A stretch of 34,650 nucleotides of DNA from assembly GCA_947476015.1 (NCBI GenBank), contig CANJOS010000015.1, positions 1-34,650 on the forward strand, in the 5' to 3' direction. The translations under genes were made by a program, and so were the position numbers. The notes under the pieces are model-generated. The model ran no database searches. It was not told the DNA's origin and worked only from the letters and a program-made list of their open reading frames with translations. Source of the DNA: Comamonadaceae bacterium. GTDB taxonomy: Bacteria > Pseudomonadota > Gammaproteobacteria > Burkholderiales > Burkholderiaceae_C. Each line of letters starts with the position of its first letter. Positions within the stretch are counted from its first letter, which is position 1. Below, piece by piece: positions 6,881 to 14,729 of the stretch.

Positions 6881-7953
6881 GCGTCAGTACCTTTGTACAA
6901 ATCGCTTTCAAAAAATTGAGCCTGCAATCGACGCAGTGCCACCAAGATCACAGCACTTGCAGGCAAGGCCACCAAAACACCCACGAAGCCAAACAATTGT
7001 CCTAATGCCAAAAGCGCAAAGATCACGGCCAAGGGGTGCAAACCAATTCGTTGCCCCACCCACTTGGGTGTTAACCAAAAACTTTCGAGCAACTGTCCTG
7101 CGCCAAACACAATGGCCACCATCAGCACCGCTTTGATGGAAGCGAATTGGAGCAAACCAGCCAGAAGTGCCAGCATCAATCCCATGCTGAAACCCAAATA
7201 AGGCACACACACAGCCAGCCCCGTGAAGACCCCAATCGGCAAAGCCAATTCAAGTCCAAAGAGCGTCAACCCCGCCGCATAAAAAACAGCCAATGCCATC
7301 ATCACCCACAGTTGTCCGCGCAAATATTGACCCAACACTGCATCACACTCTTGCATGAAGCTGTCAAAGCTTGGCCGCCATTTCAGAGGCACCCAAGCTA
7401 AAGTTAGAGTCACCCAACGGTCCCAATCGGCTAACAAATAAAACAACACCACAGGTATCAAAATCAAGTTACCCATCGCGGCGAGTGCAAAATTTCCGCC
7501 CATCTTGAGAGACGAAATCAGAGGCTCCACCCAATCTTCACGATTTGAACTCAGGTACTTCACGGTCTGACTTTTGAGCAAACTGACATCCAGCGTCAGC
7601 CCCACACCCAACCTGTCTAACCAAGGGTTTAAGTTGGCTGCCAATCGATCCAGCAAAACCGGTAATTGCTGCTGCAGCAACGGAATTTCTTGGGTCAAAA
7701 TGGGCACCAGCAACAGCAACAAGCCAAACACACCCAACAAAGCAACAAATTCCACGCAAACCACCGATAGCCAGTGAGGCAAGAAAGGCAGCCATTTTCT
7801 GAGTTGCAACACCTGTGGATGCAATGCATAGGCAAGAACAGCTGCCACAGCAAAAGGCACGAGAACGGGCCCCAACAACCACAAAAGCAGGGCCACCAAG
7901 GCAGCAGCACCCAATCCTATGGACAGGCGTTTGGAGGGTGTGTTCATAAGCAT
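6877..7953 (-). CDS. AI-2E family transporter / PerM-like membrane protein
   Basis: A 358-aa inner-membrane protein with about eight hydrophobic helices, in the usual pattern: two close helices at the N-terminus, a third (FVALLGVFGLLLLLVPILTQ), a long periplasmic or cytoplasmic helical stretch, then a cluster of helices ending in HPLAVIFALLALGQLFGFVG and LPASAVILVALRR, the best conserved part. Members have been tied to autoinducer-2 export, Na+/H+ antiport or permease roles, so the substrate is open. It starts the chain perM-hda-HAD-pcnB-folK. Its stop overlaps the hda start. ATG at 7951-7953 is used; a second ATG is two codons in. It is divergent from purM. Confidence 0.9.
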   Translation of the reverse strand: MLMNTPSKRLSIGLGAAALVALLLWLLGPVLVPFAVAAVLAYALHPQVLQLRKWLPFLPHWLSVVCVEFVALLGVFGLLLLLVPILTQEIPLLQQQLPVLLDRLAANLNPWLDRLGVGLTLDVSLLKSQTVKYLSSNREDWVEPLISSLKMGGNFALAAMGNLILIPVVLFYLLADWDRWVTLTLAWVPLKWRPSFDSFMQECDAVLGQYLRGQLWVMMALAVFYAAGLTLFGLELALPIGVFTGLAVCVPYLGFSMGLMLALLAGLLQFASIKAVLMVAIVFGAGQLLESFWLTPKWVGQRIGLHPLAVIFALLALGQLFGFVGVLVALPASAVILVALRRLQAQFFESDLYKGTDA

Positions 7954-7995
7954 GTGGCGATGGGTCTGAAAAGAATATGGAGTAAATGGCCAATT

Positions 7996-8083
7996 GGGGC
8001 AACATCAGTCATTGCCCCGCCTTAAAATAAGCTTGATTTTAGTCCCCCCTCACACCTTCCTCACAATTCCCTTCATTTTCCTC
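7996..8083 (+). promoter_or_regulatory. purM upstream region: inverted repeat, possible -10, G-free leader
   Basis: A perfect inverted repeat GGGGCAA (7996-8002) / TTGCCCC (8012-8018) with a 9-base spacer is followed by TAAAAT (8023-8028), a fair -10 without a good -35. Transcription could begin near 8035. From 8043 to the base before the purM ATG there is not a single G in 41 bases, which are almost all C and T, so no Shine-Dalgarno sequence exists. Confidence 0.45.
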
Positions 8084-9115
8084 ATGAGCTCAACTCCCCT
8101 TTCCTACAAAGACGCTGGCGTCGACATCGTTGCTGGCGACGCTTTGGTCGAACGTATCAAGCCTTTGGCCAAAAAGACCATGCGAGAGGGCGTTTTGGCT
8201 GGCATTGGCGGATTTGGTGCTTTATTTGAGGTTCCCAAACGGTACAAAGAACCTGTTTTGGTTTCAGGTACTGATGGGGTGGGAACCAAGCTCAAGCTGG
8301 CATTTGAATGGCAGATGCATGACACCGTCGGCATTGATTTGGTGGCCATGAGCGTCAATGACGTTTTGGTTCAGGGCGCAGAACCTTTGTTTTTCTTAGA
8401 CTATTTCGCCTGCGGCAAGTTAGACGTCGAGACGGCTGCCGCCGTGGTGGGTGGCATTGCCAATGGCTGTGAAATGTCGGGCTGTGCGCTCATTGGTGGA
8501 GAAACTGCCGAGATGCCCGGCATGTACCCAGCAGGTGAATATGATCTTGCAGGATTTGCTGTTGGCGCTGTTGAAAAATCAAAAATCCTCACAGGCCTTG
8601 ACGTCAAACCTGGCGACATCGTGCTTGGCCTTGGGTCGAGTGGCGCGCATTCCAATGGTTTCAGCCTCGTGCGCAAATGCATTGAGCGTGCGGCAGGTCA
8701 ATTGCCAAAGACTTTAGACGGCGTACCCTTCAAAAAAGCCATCATGGCGCCTACACGGCTTTACGTGAAATCTGTTCTTCATGCCCTGACGCTCCACCCC
8801 ATCAAAGCACTGGCCCACATCACAGGCGGTGGTTTGTTGGAAAATATTCCGCGGGTGTTGCCCCAAGGAACCGCAGCGCACTTACAAAAAGGCAGCTGGC
8901 CTCAGTCCGAGCTTTTTGCATGGTTGCAAAAAACTGCAGGCATCGATGACTCAGAGATGAACCGAACTTTCAACAACGGGATCGGCATGGTGGTGGTCCT
9001 TGATCCAGGCCACGCTCAAGCTTGCGCGCAAACTCTTCTCGAAGCGGGTGAAAAGGTTTACCACATTGGCCTCATTGCTTCACAAGGCAACGGTGCGCAA
9101 GTGGTCGTGCATTAA
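8084..9115 (+). CDS. purM: Phosphoribosylformylglycinamidine cyclo-ligase (AIR synthetase)
   Basis: Closes the imidazole ring of purines: FGAM plus ATP gives AIR. It has 343 aa, as in E. coli (345). The start [20 protein letters not shown] is canonical; the frame is open further upstream to 7994 but that part is hydrophobic and unlike the family. Signatures: [52 protein letters not shown] and [16 protein letters not shown]. The leader is G-free, so initiation does not use a Shine-Dalgarno pairing. It is convergent with the sirB1-like gene only 10 bases away, and divergent from perM-hda as in other Burkholderiales. Confidence 0.97.
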   Translation: MSSTPLSYKDAGVDIVAGDALVERIKPLAKKTMREGVLAGIGGFGALFEVPKRYKEPVLVSGTDGVGTKLKLAFEWQMHDTVGIDLVAMSVNDVLVQGAEPLFFLDYFACGKLDVETAAAVVGGIANGCEMSGCALIGGETAEMPGMYPAGEYDLAGFAVGAVEKSKILTGLDVKPGDIVLGLGSSGAHSNGFSLVRKCIERAAGQLPKTLDGVPFKKAIMAPTRLYVKSVLHALTLHPIKALAHITGGGLLENIPRVLPQGTAAHLQKGSWPQSELFAWLQKTAGIDDSEMNRTFNNGIGMVVVLDPGHAQACAQTLLEAGEKVYHIGLIASQGNGAQVVVH

Positions 9116-9125
9116 AGTCTGTCGC

Positions 9126-9971
9126 CTACTCGCTTTGAATTGAGGCCAATCGCAGCTTGATACTGGGTGCATCGCTTGCGCTCGGTGAACTCTCTAAATA
9201 ATGAAGTAAATCTGAACGAGCTTGATCATGTCGGCCCAGTTCTATGTACACCAAGCCTCGGTCTCGCCACTCAATGAGGGCATCAGGATTCAAAACAATC
9301 AACCGGTCCAAAACACCGATCAGACGAAGCCAATCTTCTTGGCTACCAAATATTTCTTTGAGATTTCTCAGCATCCTTCCCAAGATCTCTTTGGGAGGCG
9401 CTGCTTGTAAGAACAGTCCAAGCGGTGTGTCCATGTCCCCTGATGTTCCCATGTGAGGTCTAAAGGGGGCCAGGCGTTCTGCCAAGTGATCCAAACCCAA
9501 GGAATCCCCAGTCAAGGGGTCCATCACGACCAAGCCATCAGGCAAAGTGACCTTGACAAGAAAGTGACCTGGGAAAGAAACACCTTCGGCATGAATGTCC
9601 AAGGCTTGCGCAAGCTCAAGCCAAATGACGGCAATTGAAATAGGTATGCCGCGGCGTGTTTTAAAAACTTCGCTGAGATAGCTATTTTCGGGGGCATAAA
9701 AATTATTGCTGTTGCCCGAAAAACCAAGTTCGTTGTAGAAGAACTGATTCAACACAGATAATTTTTGGATGGGTTCCGCATGACGCTTGATGCGGCGCTT
9801 GAGTCGAACCAACAAAGCATCGCAGGTTGCCAAAACGTCCTGCACGTCTAAGTTCGGCTCCTCATCTTGTGCAATGCAAGCAGCCGCCTCTAGCAAAGGA
9901 AATTCTTCGTCAGTTTCAACCAAACTTTTGAAATAACTGAGGGGTGTCACGGTGTCAAAAGAAAAATTCAT
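9126..9971 (-). CDS. SirB1-family protein (transglutaminase-like fold plus TPR)
   Basis: A 281-aa cytoplasmic protein of the SirB1 family. The central block has FFYNELGFSGNSNNFYAPENSYL, KTRRGIPISIAVIWLELAQA and VSFPGHFLVKV, typical of the group. The C-terminal 100 residues hold TPR-like helices (LIGVLDRLIVLNPDALIEWRDRG, YIELGRHDQARSDLLHYLE). The family is related to transglutaminases, but no obvious catalytic Cys is seen in the core, so enzyme activity is doubtful. The biochemical role is unknown; the name comes from a Salmonella locus. It lies 15 bases downstream of murJ and probably shares its transcript. Confidence 0.88.
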   Translation of the reverse strand: MNFSFDTVTPLSYFKSLVETDEEFPLLEAAACIAQDEEPNLDVQDVLATCDALLVRLKRRIKRHAEPIQKLSVLNQFFYNELGFSGNSNNFYAPENSYLSEVFKTRRGIPISIAVIWLELAQALDIHAEGVSFPGHFLVKVTLPDGLVVMDPLTGDSLGLDHLAERLAPFRPHMGTSGDMDTPLGLFLQAAPPKEILGRMLRNLKEIFGSQEDWLRLIGVLDRLIVLNPDALIEWRDRGLVYIELGRHDQARSDLLHYLESSPSASDAPSIKLRLASIQSE

Positions 9972-9986
9972 GGCTTTGTCTTTAGG

Positions 9987-11552
9987 TCATCGACGCAAAA
10001 AGGTTTTCAAACGCAAGCCCGCTAATCTTAAACAAGCAAAATAAACCACAGCGGAAGCAAGCAGCACCAAGGCCATGGCGCCCAAGCGCCAAAGCACCTG
10101 ATGCCGCCATGCCAACCATTCAAACTTCAGGCCAACATAGTACAAGCCACCGGAAAGTAACACCGTGGCAAACAAGACTTGAAGCAAAAACACGCCCCAT
10201 CCGGGCAATGGCTTGATCACACCCCTTCGATACAGGCCAACAAAAAGCCAAGCAGCATTCAACAATGCCCCCAAGCCAATAGACAAGGCCAATCCGGCAT
10301 GTGCAAGGTAGGGCACCAAGATTAAATTCATGACTTGCGTGAACAACAAAACAAACACCGCAATTTTGACGGGTGTTTTGATGTCTTGACTGGCGTAATA
10401 ACCAGGCGCCAATACTTTGATGGCCACCAACCCCACCAAGCCTACACCGTAACCCGTGAGGGCCATGGTCGTTTGCTGAACATCTTTGTCGGTGAACGCG
10501 CCGTAGTGGTACAAAACAGAGACCAAGGGTTGAGAAAAGACCAACAAAGCTGCAGCACATGGCAGCGCCAGCACAACCACCAAGCGCAAACCCCAATCCA
10601 ACATGGCCGCATATTCAAGGTGATCGCCTTTGGCTTTGGCTGCAGCCAATTGAGGCATGAGCACAGCGCCCAAGGCAACACCCAAAATGGCCGTGGGAAA
10701 CTCCATCAATCTGTCTGCATAGGTCAACCAACTGACACTGCCAGGCGCCAAGTGAGAAGCAATTTGCGTGTTAATCAGCAATGAGATTTGGGCCACGCCC
10801 ACACCCAACAATGCGGGCAGCATCAAACTGGCAATTTGTTTTGATGCGGGGTCTGCCGCCGCCTCCTGAAGCCGCGACCATGTCAGGCCTACCTTTGGAA
10901 GCAGTCCAATTCGGGACAAAGCAGGAACTTGCAGACTGAGTTGAAGAATGCCGCCCGCCATAACGCCCAAGGGAAGCGCATAAATGGCTTCAATGCCTTG
11001 ATTTTTCAACCAAGGCGCCAACAACCAAGCCGCAAGAACCATGGCCAAATTCAGCAAGACGGGTGTTGCTGCCGGGATGGCAAACCTTTTCCAAGTGTTC
11101 AATATGCCCGCAGAAAGCGCCACCATCGACATGAACCCAATGTAGGGAAACATCCAACGGGTCATCTTGACTGCTGCACCGTAGGCTTCTGGTTGCTGTT
11201 GCAAACCGCTGGCCATTGCCCAAACCAAAAATGGGGCGGCCAAAACGCCCAAAAGACTGAGAATCAACACTGCCCACGCCAATAAGGTAGCAACATGGTC
11301 AATGGCTTTTTTGGTGGCCGCCTCACCGTGTTGGGCCCGACTCGCCGCTAAAACTGGCACAAAGGCTTGGCTGAAAGCGCCTTCTGCAAACAATCTTCTG
11401 AATAAATTTGGAATACGAAAGGCTACATTGAAGGCATCTGTCAATGCGCTGGCGCCAAATGCAGACGCAATCAAGAGCTCCCTGACCAGTCCCGTGATGC
11501 GGGAAGCCAGAGTCCAAAGCGAGACGGTGGATGCTGATTTAAATAAGCTCAC
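9987..11552 (-). CDS. murJ: Lipid II flippase MurJ
   Basis: Flips lipid II across the inner membrane for peptidoglycan synthesis. It has 521 aa and about 14 transmembrane helices, as expected (E. coli 511). Conserved pieces: ITGLVRELLIASAFGASALT, FRIPNLFRRLFAEGAFSQAF, and the helix with WLTYADRLMEFPTAILGVAL. I use GTG at 11550-11552 (VSLFKSASTVS), the usual MurJ N-terminus. The frame stays open to 11657, but that extension reads unlike the family and would cross the rpsT promoter. The ribosome-binding site is weak. It is divergent from rpsT. Confidence 0.95.
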   Translation of the reverse strand: MSLFKSASTVSLWTLASRITGLVRELLIASAFGASALTDAFNVAFRIPNLFRRLFAEGAFSQAFVPVLAASRAQHGEAATKKAIDHVATLLAWAVLILSLLGVLAAPFLVWAMASGLQQQPEAYGAAVKMTRWMFPYIGFMSMVALSAGILNTWKRFAIPAATPVLLNLAMVLAAWLLAPWLKNQGIEAIYALPLGVMAGGILQLSLQVPALSRIGLLPKVGLTWSRLQEAAADPASKQIASLMLPALLGVGVAQISLLINTQIASHLAPGSVSWLTYADRLMEFPTAILGVALGAVLMPQLAAAKAKGDHLEYAAMLDWGLRLVVVLALPCAAALLVFSQPLVSVLYHYGAFTDKDVQQTTMALTGYGVGLVGLVAIKVLAPGYYASQDIKTPVKIAVFVLLFTQVMNLILVPYLAHAGLALSIGLGALLNAAWLFVGLYRRGVIKPLPGWGVFLLQVLFATVLLSGGLYYVGLKFEWLAWRHQVLWRLGAMALVLLASAVVYFACLRLAGLRLKTFLRR

Positions 11553-11593
11553 GCCCAGAGTGTAGCGACTCGAAGAAGGGCCTGTCAGGCCCC

Positions 11594-11623
11594 TTGTCAC
11601 TGCCTCATTTTGACTGATACAAT
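11594..11623 (+). promoter_or_regulatory. rpsT promoter
   Basis: TTGTCA (11594-11599) and TACAAT (11618-11623) are separated by 18 bases, each one mismatch from consensus. The predicted start near 11630 leaves a leader of about 40 nt with AAGGA (11656-11660) eight bases before the rpsT ATG. It sits in the divergent region with murJ. Confidence 0.75.
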
Positions 11624-11668
11624 AGTCGGCTTTGCTGACAACATCCTCAGACAACAAGGATACTTAAA

Positions 11669-11965
11669 ATGGCTTCTGGAAAACCCAAGAAAAAGAACCC
11701 GCGCCTGGCATCAGGTCGCAAACGCGCACGTCAAGACGTGAAACTGAACGCAGCGAACACCTCACTGCGCTCTAAATACCGCACCGCTGTCAAGAACGTT
11801 GAGAAAGCTGTTCTTGCCGGCGACAAAACCAAAGCAACTGAACTGTTTGCAAAAATGCAAGCCGTTGTGGACACCATTGCCGACAAAGGCATCTTTCACA
11901 AGAACAAAGCAGCTCGCGACAAGAGCCGCTTGTCAACCAAGGTCAAAACCTTGGCCCTCGCCTGA
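11669..11965 (+). CDS. rpsT: 30S ribosomal protein S20
   Basis: Encodes S20 (98 aa), a 16S rRNA-binding protein of the 30S body. The protein is very basic and helical. The core [20 protein letters not shown], then [20 protein letters not shown] and [12 protein letters not shown], fits S20. The N-terminus [20 protein letters not shown] is the betaproteobacterial form and makes it a little longer than the 87 aa E. coli protein. It stands alone with its own promoter and a terminator beginning about 80 bases downstream. Confidence 0.97.
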   Translation: MASGKPKKKNPRLASGRKRARQDVKLNAANTSLRSKYRTAVKNVEKAVLAGDKTKATELFAKMQAVVDTIADKGIFHKNKAARDKSRLSTKVKTLALA

Positions 11966-12035
11966 TCAATTGATCATCAGCCCGGCACCCTCTGGGGTTG
12001 CCGCCGTTTGAAACGGGTGCGCTGTCAGCAAAGAA

Positions 12036-12066
12036 AAGCAAAAAGCCGTCTTAGGACGGCTTTTTT
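12036..12066. terminator. Terminator between rpsT and the DUF3579 gene
   Basis: AAGCCGTC (12043-12050) pairs with GACGGCTT (12055-12062) around a TTAG loop, followed by T to 12066. An A-rich stretch precedes the stem, so it can also act on minus-strand transcription from the DUF3579 gene, which converges here. Confidence 0.9.
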
Positions 12067-12092
12067 GTGGGCGCTTACCGCTTCAAGGTCCA

Positions 12093-12425
12093 TCAGGTCC
12101 CACATGAAGACGCTGCGGTTTGATCGGGTAAAAGGCAGGCTTCCGAGACTTGCAGATCATTGTCTTTGGCAAAGCTCATGAGGAAATCCCAAGCCATGGG
12201 TTCATACCCTCTGAGATCCGTGTTCACAACCACGCACTTGATACCGCCCAAAGTTTGAGGGATGCACCAAGGGGAATAACTCAAATGGCTACCCGGTGTG
12301 GCGCCACCGGGCCTAAACTGGCCCATCACACCAGCCAAACGTTCAGCCCAGTCACTGGGTCTGAAAGTGCGGCCATCCAAGGTGATTCCTTGAATCAAGA
12401 CTTCTTTGGCGTTGTTGGAAACCAT
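12093..12425 (-). CDS. DUF3579-family protein
   Basis: A 110-aa soluble protein that matches my memory of the betaproteobacterial DUF3579 group: IQGITLDGRTFRPSDWAERL, then a run with YSPWCIPQTLGGIKCVVVNT, and AWDFLMSFAKDNDLQVSEAC. No catalytic motif, signal peptide or membrane helix is visible. Its function is unknown. It is divergent from argD across 166 bases that hold the TCTTATATAAGA palindrome, with TACAAT (12497 to 12492 on minus) as a possible -10 directly beside it. Placement next to argD appears common in the order, which hints at, but does not prove, a link to arginine metabolism. Confidence 0.8.
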   Translation of the reverse strand: MVSNNAKEVLIQGITLDGRTFRPSDWAERLAGVMGQFRPGGATPGSHLSYSPWCIPQTLGGIKCVVVNTDLRGYEPMAWDFLMSFAKDNDLQVSEACLLPDQTAASSCGT

Positions 12426-12497
12426 CGATCAGAGGTTGTGAAAATTCGAGGGCACGCATCAGGGATCGCCTAGATGCTGCATTGCACAAGTATTGTA

Positions 12498-12509
12498 TCT
12501 TATATAAGA
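12498..12509. promoter_or_regulatory. Palindrome TCTTATATAAGA, candidate operator between DUF3579 and argD
   Basis: A perfect 12-base palindrome. The same 12 bases occur at 21319-21330 in front of mdh and gntR. Here it overlaps a second inverted repeat, ATAAGAG-TTGA-CTCTTAT (12504-12521), so a third half-site TCTTAT lies at 12516-12521. It lies immediately upstream of the TTGACT that may be the argD -35, and just behind TACAAT, a possible -10 for the divergent gene. Confidence 0.55.
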
Positions 12510-12510
12510 G

Positions 12511-12537
12511 TTGACTCTTATTTTCTAGCTCTAAAAT
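12511..12537 (+). promoter_or_regulatory. Weak candidate argD promoter
   Basis: TTGACT (12511-12516) and TAAAAT (12532-12537) are good hexamers, but the 15-base spacing is short. Promoters with poor spacing often depend on an activator, and the palindrome at 12498-12509 would be placed for one. This is inference. Confidence 0.3.
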
Positions 12538-12591
12538 CTCACCTCAGCGGCCCTTTCGTTGGGCCAATTTCTTTTGACAGGAATTCTCAGT

Positions 12592-13788
12592 ATGCCCGCC
12601 TTCATCGAAGCCACTTCGCCGCACACCATGAACACTTATGGCCGATTGCCAATTGCAATGAGCCATGGTCAAGGTTGCCGCTTGTGGGATGTCAATGGCA
12701 AGGTCTATTTGGATGCACTCGGTGGCATTGCTGTCAACACCTTGGGGCACAATCACCCTGAATTGGTGCCTGCCCTGCAAGATCAAATCAGCAAGATCAT
12801 TCACAGTTGCAATTATTACCACGTACCGAACCAAGAAAAATTGGCCGCCAAGTTGGTCGAACTTTCTGGCATGACCAATGTATTTTTTTGTTGCACGGGT
12901 TTGGAAGCCAACGAAGCCGCCATCAAACTGGCACGCAAATTCGGACACAACAAGGGCATTGAAAAGCCAGAAATTGTGGTTTACGAAAAGGCGTTTCATG
13001 GGCGCAGCATTGCAACTTTAAGCGCGACAGGCAATACTAAAATTCAGGAAGGCTTTGGTCCTTTGGTTGAAGGTTTTCTGCGCGTCCCCGTGAACGACAT
13101 TGCCAGCTTGAAACAAGCAACAGAAAACAATTCCAATGTGGTCGCTGTCTTTTTTGAAACCATACAGGGTGAAGGGGGAGTGAACCCCATGCACATGGAT
13201 TACTTGCGTGATGTCCGCGCACTGTGCGATGAAAAAGATTGGCTCATGATGATTGACGAAGTTCAATGTGGAATGGGCAGAACTGGTAAATGGTTTGCAC
13301 ACCAATGGGCAGGCATCAAAGCAGACGTGATGCCACTCGCCAAAGGACTGGGTTCAGGCGTGCCCATTGCGGCCGTTGTGGCCGGCCCCAAAGCTGCCCA
13401 CATCTTCCAACCTGGCAATCACGGCACCACTTTTGGCGGCAATCCATTGGCCATGCGAGCGGGCATTGAAACCATTCGCATCATGGAAAAAGATGGCCTC
13501 CTTGAAAATGCGGCGCGTGTGGGTGCCCACCTCAAATCTCGCTTGGAAAAGGGGCTGACTGGCGCAGAAGGCGTGAAGGAAATTCGAGGCCACGGACTCA
13601 TGCTGGGCATTGAGCTCACAAAGCCCTGCAGCGCACTCACCCAGCGGGCTGCTGATGCAGGCCTGCTGATCAGCGTCACGGCTGACACCGTGATTCGCAT
13701 GGTGCCGCCCTTGATCATGACGCAAGCTGAGGCCGATGAAGTTGCAGATATTTTATTGCCCTTGATCCACACCTTTTTAACGGAGTAG
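12592..13788 (+). CDS. argD: Acetylornithine aminotransferase
   Basis: A PLP enzyme converting N-acetylglutamate semialdehyde to N-acetylornithine; relatives also act on succinyl-diaminopimelate. It has 398 aa, class III aminotransferase fold. Visible: FFCCTGLEANEAAIKLARK, YEKAFHGRS, the PLP-binding Asp in MMIDEVQCGMGRTG (Asp222), and the Schiff-base lysine Lys251 in PLAKGLGSGVPIA. HGTTFGGNPLA follows. ATG 12592 (MPAFIEATSPHTM) is chosen because AGGAA lies eight bases upstream; a frame start 11 codons earlier has no support. argF starts right after it, so the two form an arginine operon. Confidence 0.95.
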   Translation: MPAFIEATSPHTMNTYGRLPIAMSHGQGCRLWDVNGKVYLDALGGIAVNTLGHNHPELVPALQDQISKIIHSCNYYHVPNQEKLAAKLVELSGMTNVFFCCTGLEANEAAIKLARKFGHNKGIEKPEIVVYEKAFHGRSIATLSATGNTKIQEGFGPLVEGFLRVPVNDIASLKQATENNSNVVAVFFETIQGEGGVNPMHMDYLRDVRALCDEKDWLMMIDEVQCGMGRTGKWFAHQWAGIKADVMPLAKGLGSGVPIAAVVAGPKAAHIFQPGNHGTTFGGNPLAMRAGIETIRIMEKDGLLENAARVGAHLKSRLEKGLTGAEGVKEIRGHGLMLGIELTKPCSALTQRAADAGLLISVTADTVIRMVPPLIMTQAEADEVADILLPLIHTFLTE

Positions 13789-13793
13789 TCTTG

Positions 13794-14729
13794 ATGAGCA
13801 CTCATCCACTTGCCAAGCAACTTCGGCATTATTTGCAATTCACCGATCTCACTGCGGAAGAATATGCGCATGTTTTCAAACGCGCTGCTTTCATTAAAGC
13901 CAAGTTCAAAAACTACGAAAAATTCCAACCCTTGACCGACCGCACCTTGGCGATGATTTTTGAAAAGGCCTCGACTCGCACGCGCGTGAGTTTTGAAGCG
14001 GGCATGTATCAATTGGGAGGCTCAGTGGTGCACCTCACCACAGGCGATAGCCAATTGGGACGTGCAGAACCGATTGAAGACAGTGCACGCGTCATCAGCC
14101 GCATGGTTGACTTGGTGATGATTCGAACCTATGGTCAAGACAAAATTGAAAAGTTTGCAGCGCACTCACGCGTCCCGGTGATCAACGGCTTAACCAACGA
14201 ATTTCACCCCTGCCAAATCTTGGCCGACATCTTCACTTTCATTGAGCATCGAGGCTCCATTCAGGGCAAAACCGTCGCTTGGGTAGGGGATGGCAACAAC
14301 ATGGCCAACACATGGCTCCAAGCAGCAGACTTGCTGGGCTTCAAAGTCAACCTCAGCACGCCAAGCGGCTACGAAGTAGACCCTGCCGTGGTAGGTGTTA
14401 GAACGCCGGCCAGTACGCAATTTTTCAATGATCCCATGCAAGCCTGTGAAGGCGCCGACTTGGTCACCACCGACGTGTGGACCAGCATGGGCTATGAGGC
14501 TGAAAACGACGAACGCAAAAAAGCATTTGCAGATTGGTGTGTCGATGAAGACATGATGAAGGTTGCCAAGCCAGATGCTCTTTTCATGCATTGTCTGCCA
14601 GCCCATCGGGGTGAAGAAGTGAGTGCCGAGGTCATCGATGGCCCCCAGTCAGTGGTGTGGGACGAAGCAGAAAATCGGATGCACGCACAAAAAGCCCTCA
14701 TGGAGTTTTTGTTGCTTGGAAAAGTTTAA
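13794..14729 (+). CDS. argF: Ornithine carbamoyltransferase
   Basis: Makes citrulline from ornithine and carbamoyl phosphate. It has 311 aa. The carbamoyl-phosphate motif is FEKASTRTRVSFE (STRTR at 60-64), followed by HPCQILADIFT, the domain linker AWVGDGNNMANTWLQ, and the active-site HCLPAHRGEEVS near residue 265. TTG one codon upstream is possible, but ATG 13794 has GGAG eight bases before it, overlapping the argD stop. The 3' end overlaps the convergent monooxygenase by four bases and no terminator is visible. Confidence 0.97.
   Translation: MSTHPLAKQLRHYLQFTDLTAEEYAHVFKRAAFIKAKFKNYEKFQPLTDRTLAMIFEKASTRTRVSFEAGMYQLGGSVVHLTTGDSQLGRAEPIEDSARVISRMVDLVMIRTYGQDKIEKFAAHSRVPVINGLTNEFHPCQILADIFTFIEHRGSIQGKTVAWVGDGNNMANTWLQAADLLGFKVNLSTPSGYEVDPAVVGVRTPASTQFFNDPMQACEGADLVTTDVWTSMGYEAENDERKKAFADWCVDEDMMKVAKPDALFMHCLPAHRGEEVSAEVIDGPQSVVWDEAENRMHAQKALMEFLLLGKV

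Noticed and set aside
11553-11657. Longer N-terminus for MurJ
   Set aside because: It crosses the rpsT promoter on the other strand and does not resemble MurJ; the GTG start gives the usual N-terminus.
12498-12521. ArgR box upstream of argD
   Set aside because: The sequence lacks the TGAAT/ATTCA halves typical of ArgR sites, and the same palindrome sits beside gntR, which fits a GntR operator better.
13419-14012. Minus-strand open frame across argD and argF
   Set aside because: Antisense to two intact enzymes whose motifs run through the whole region.
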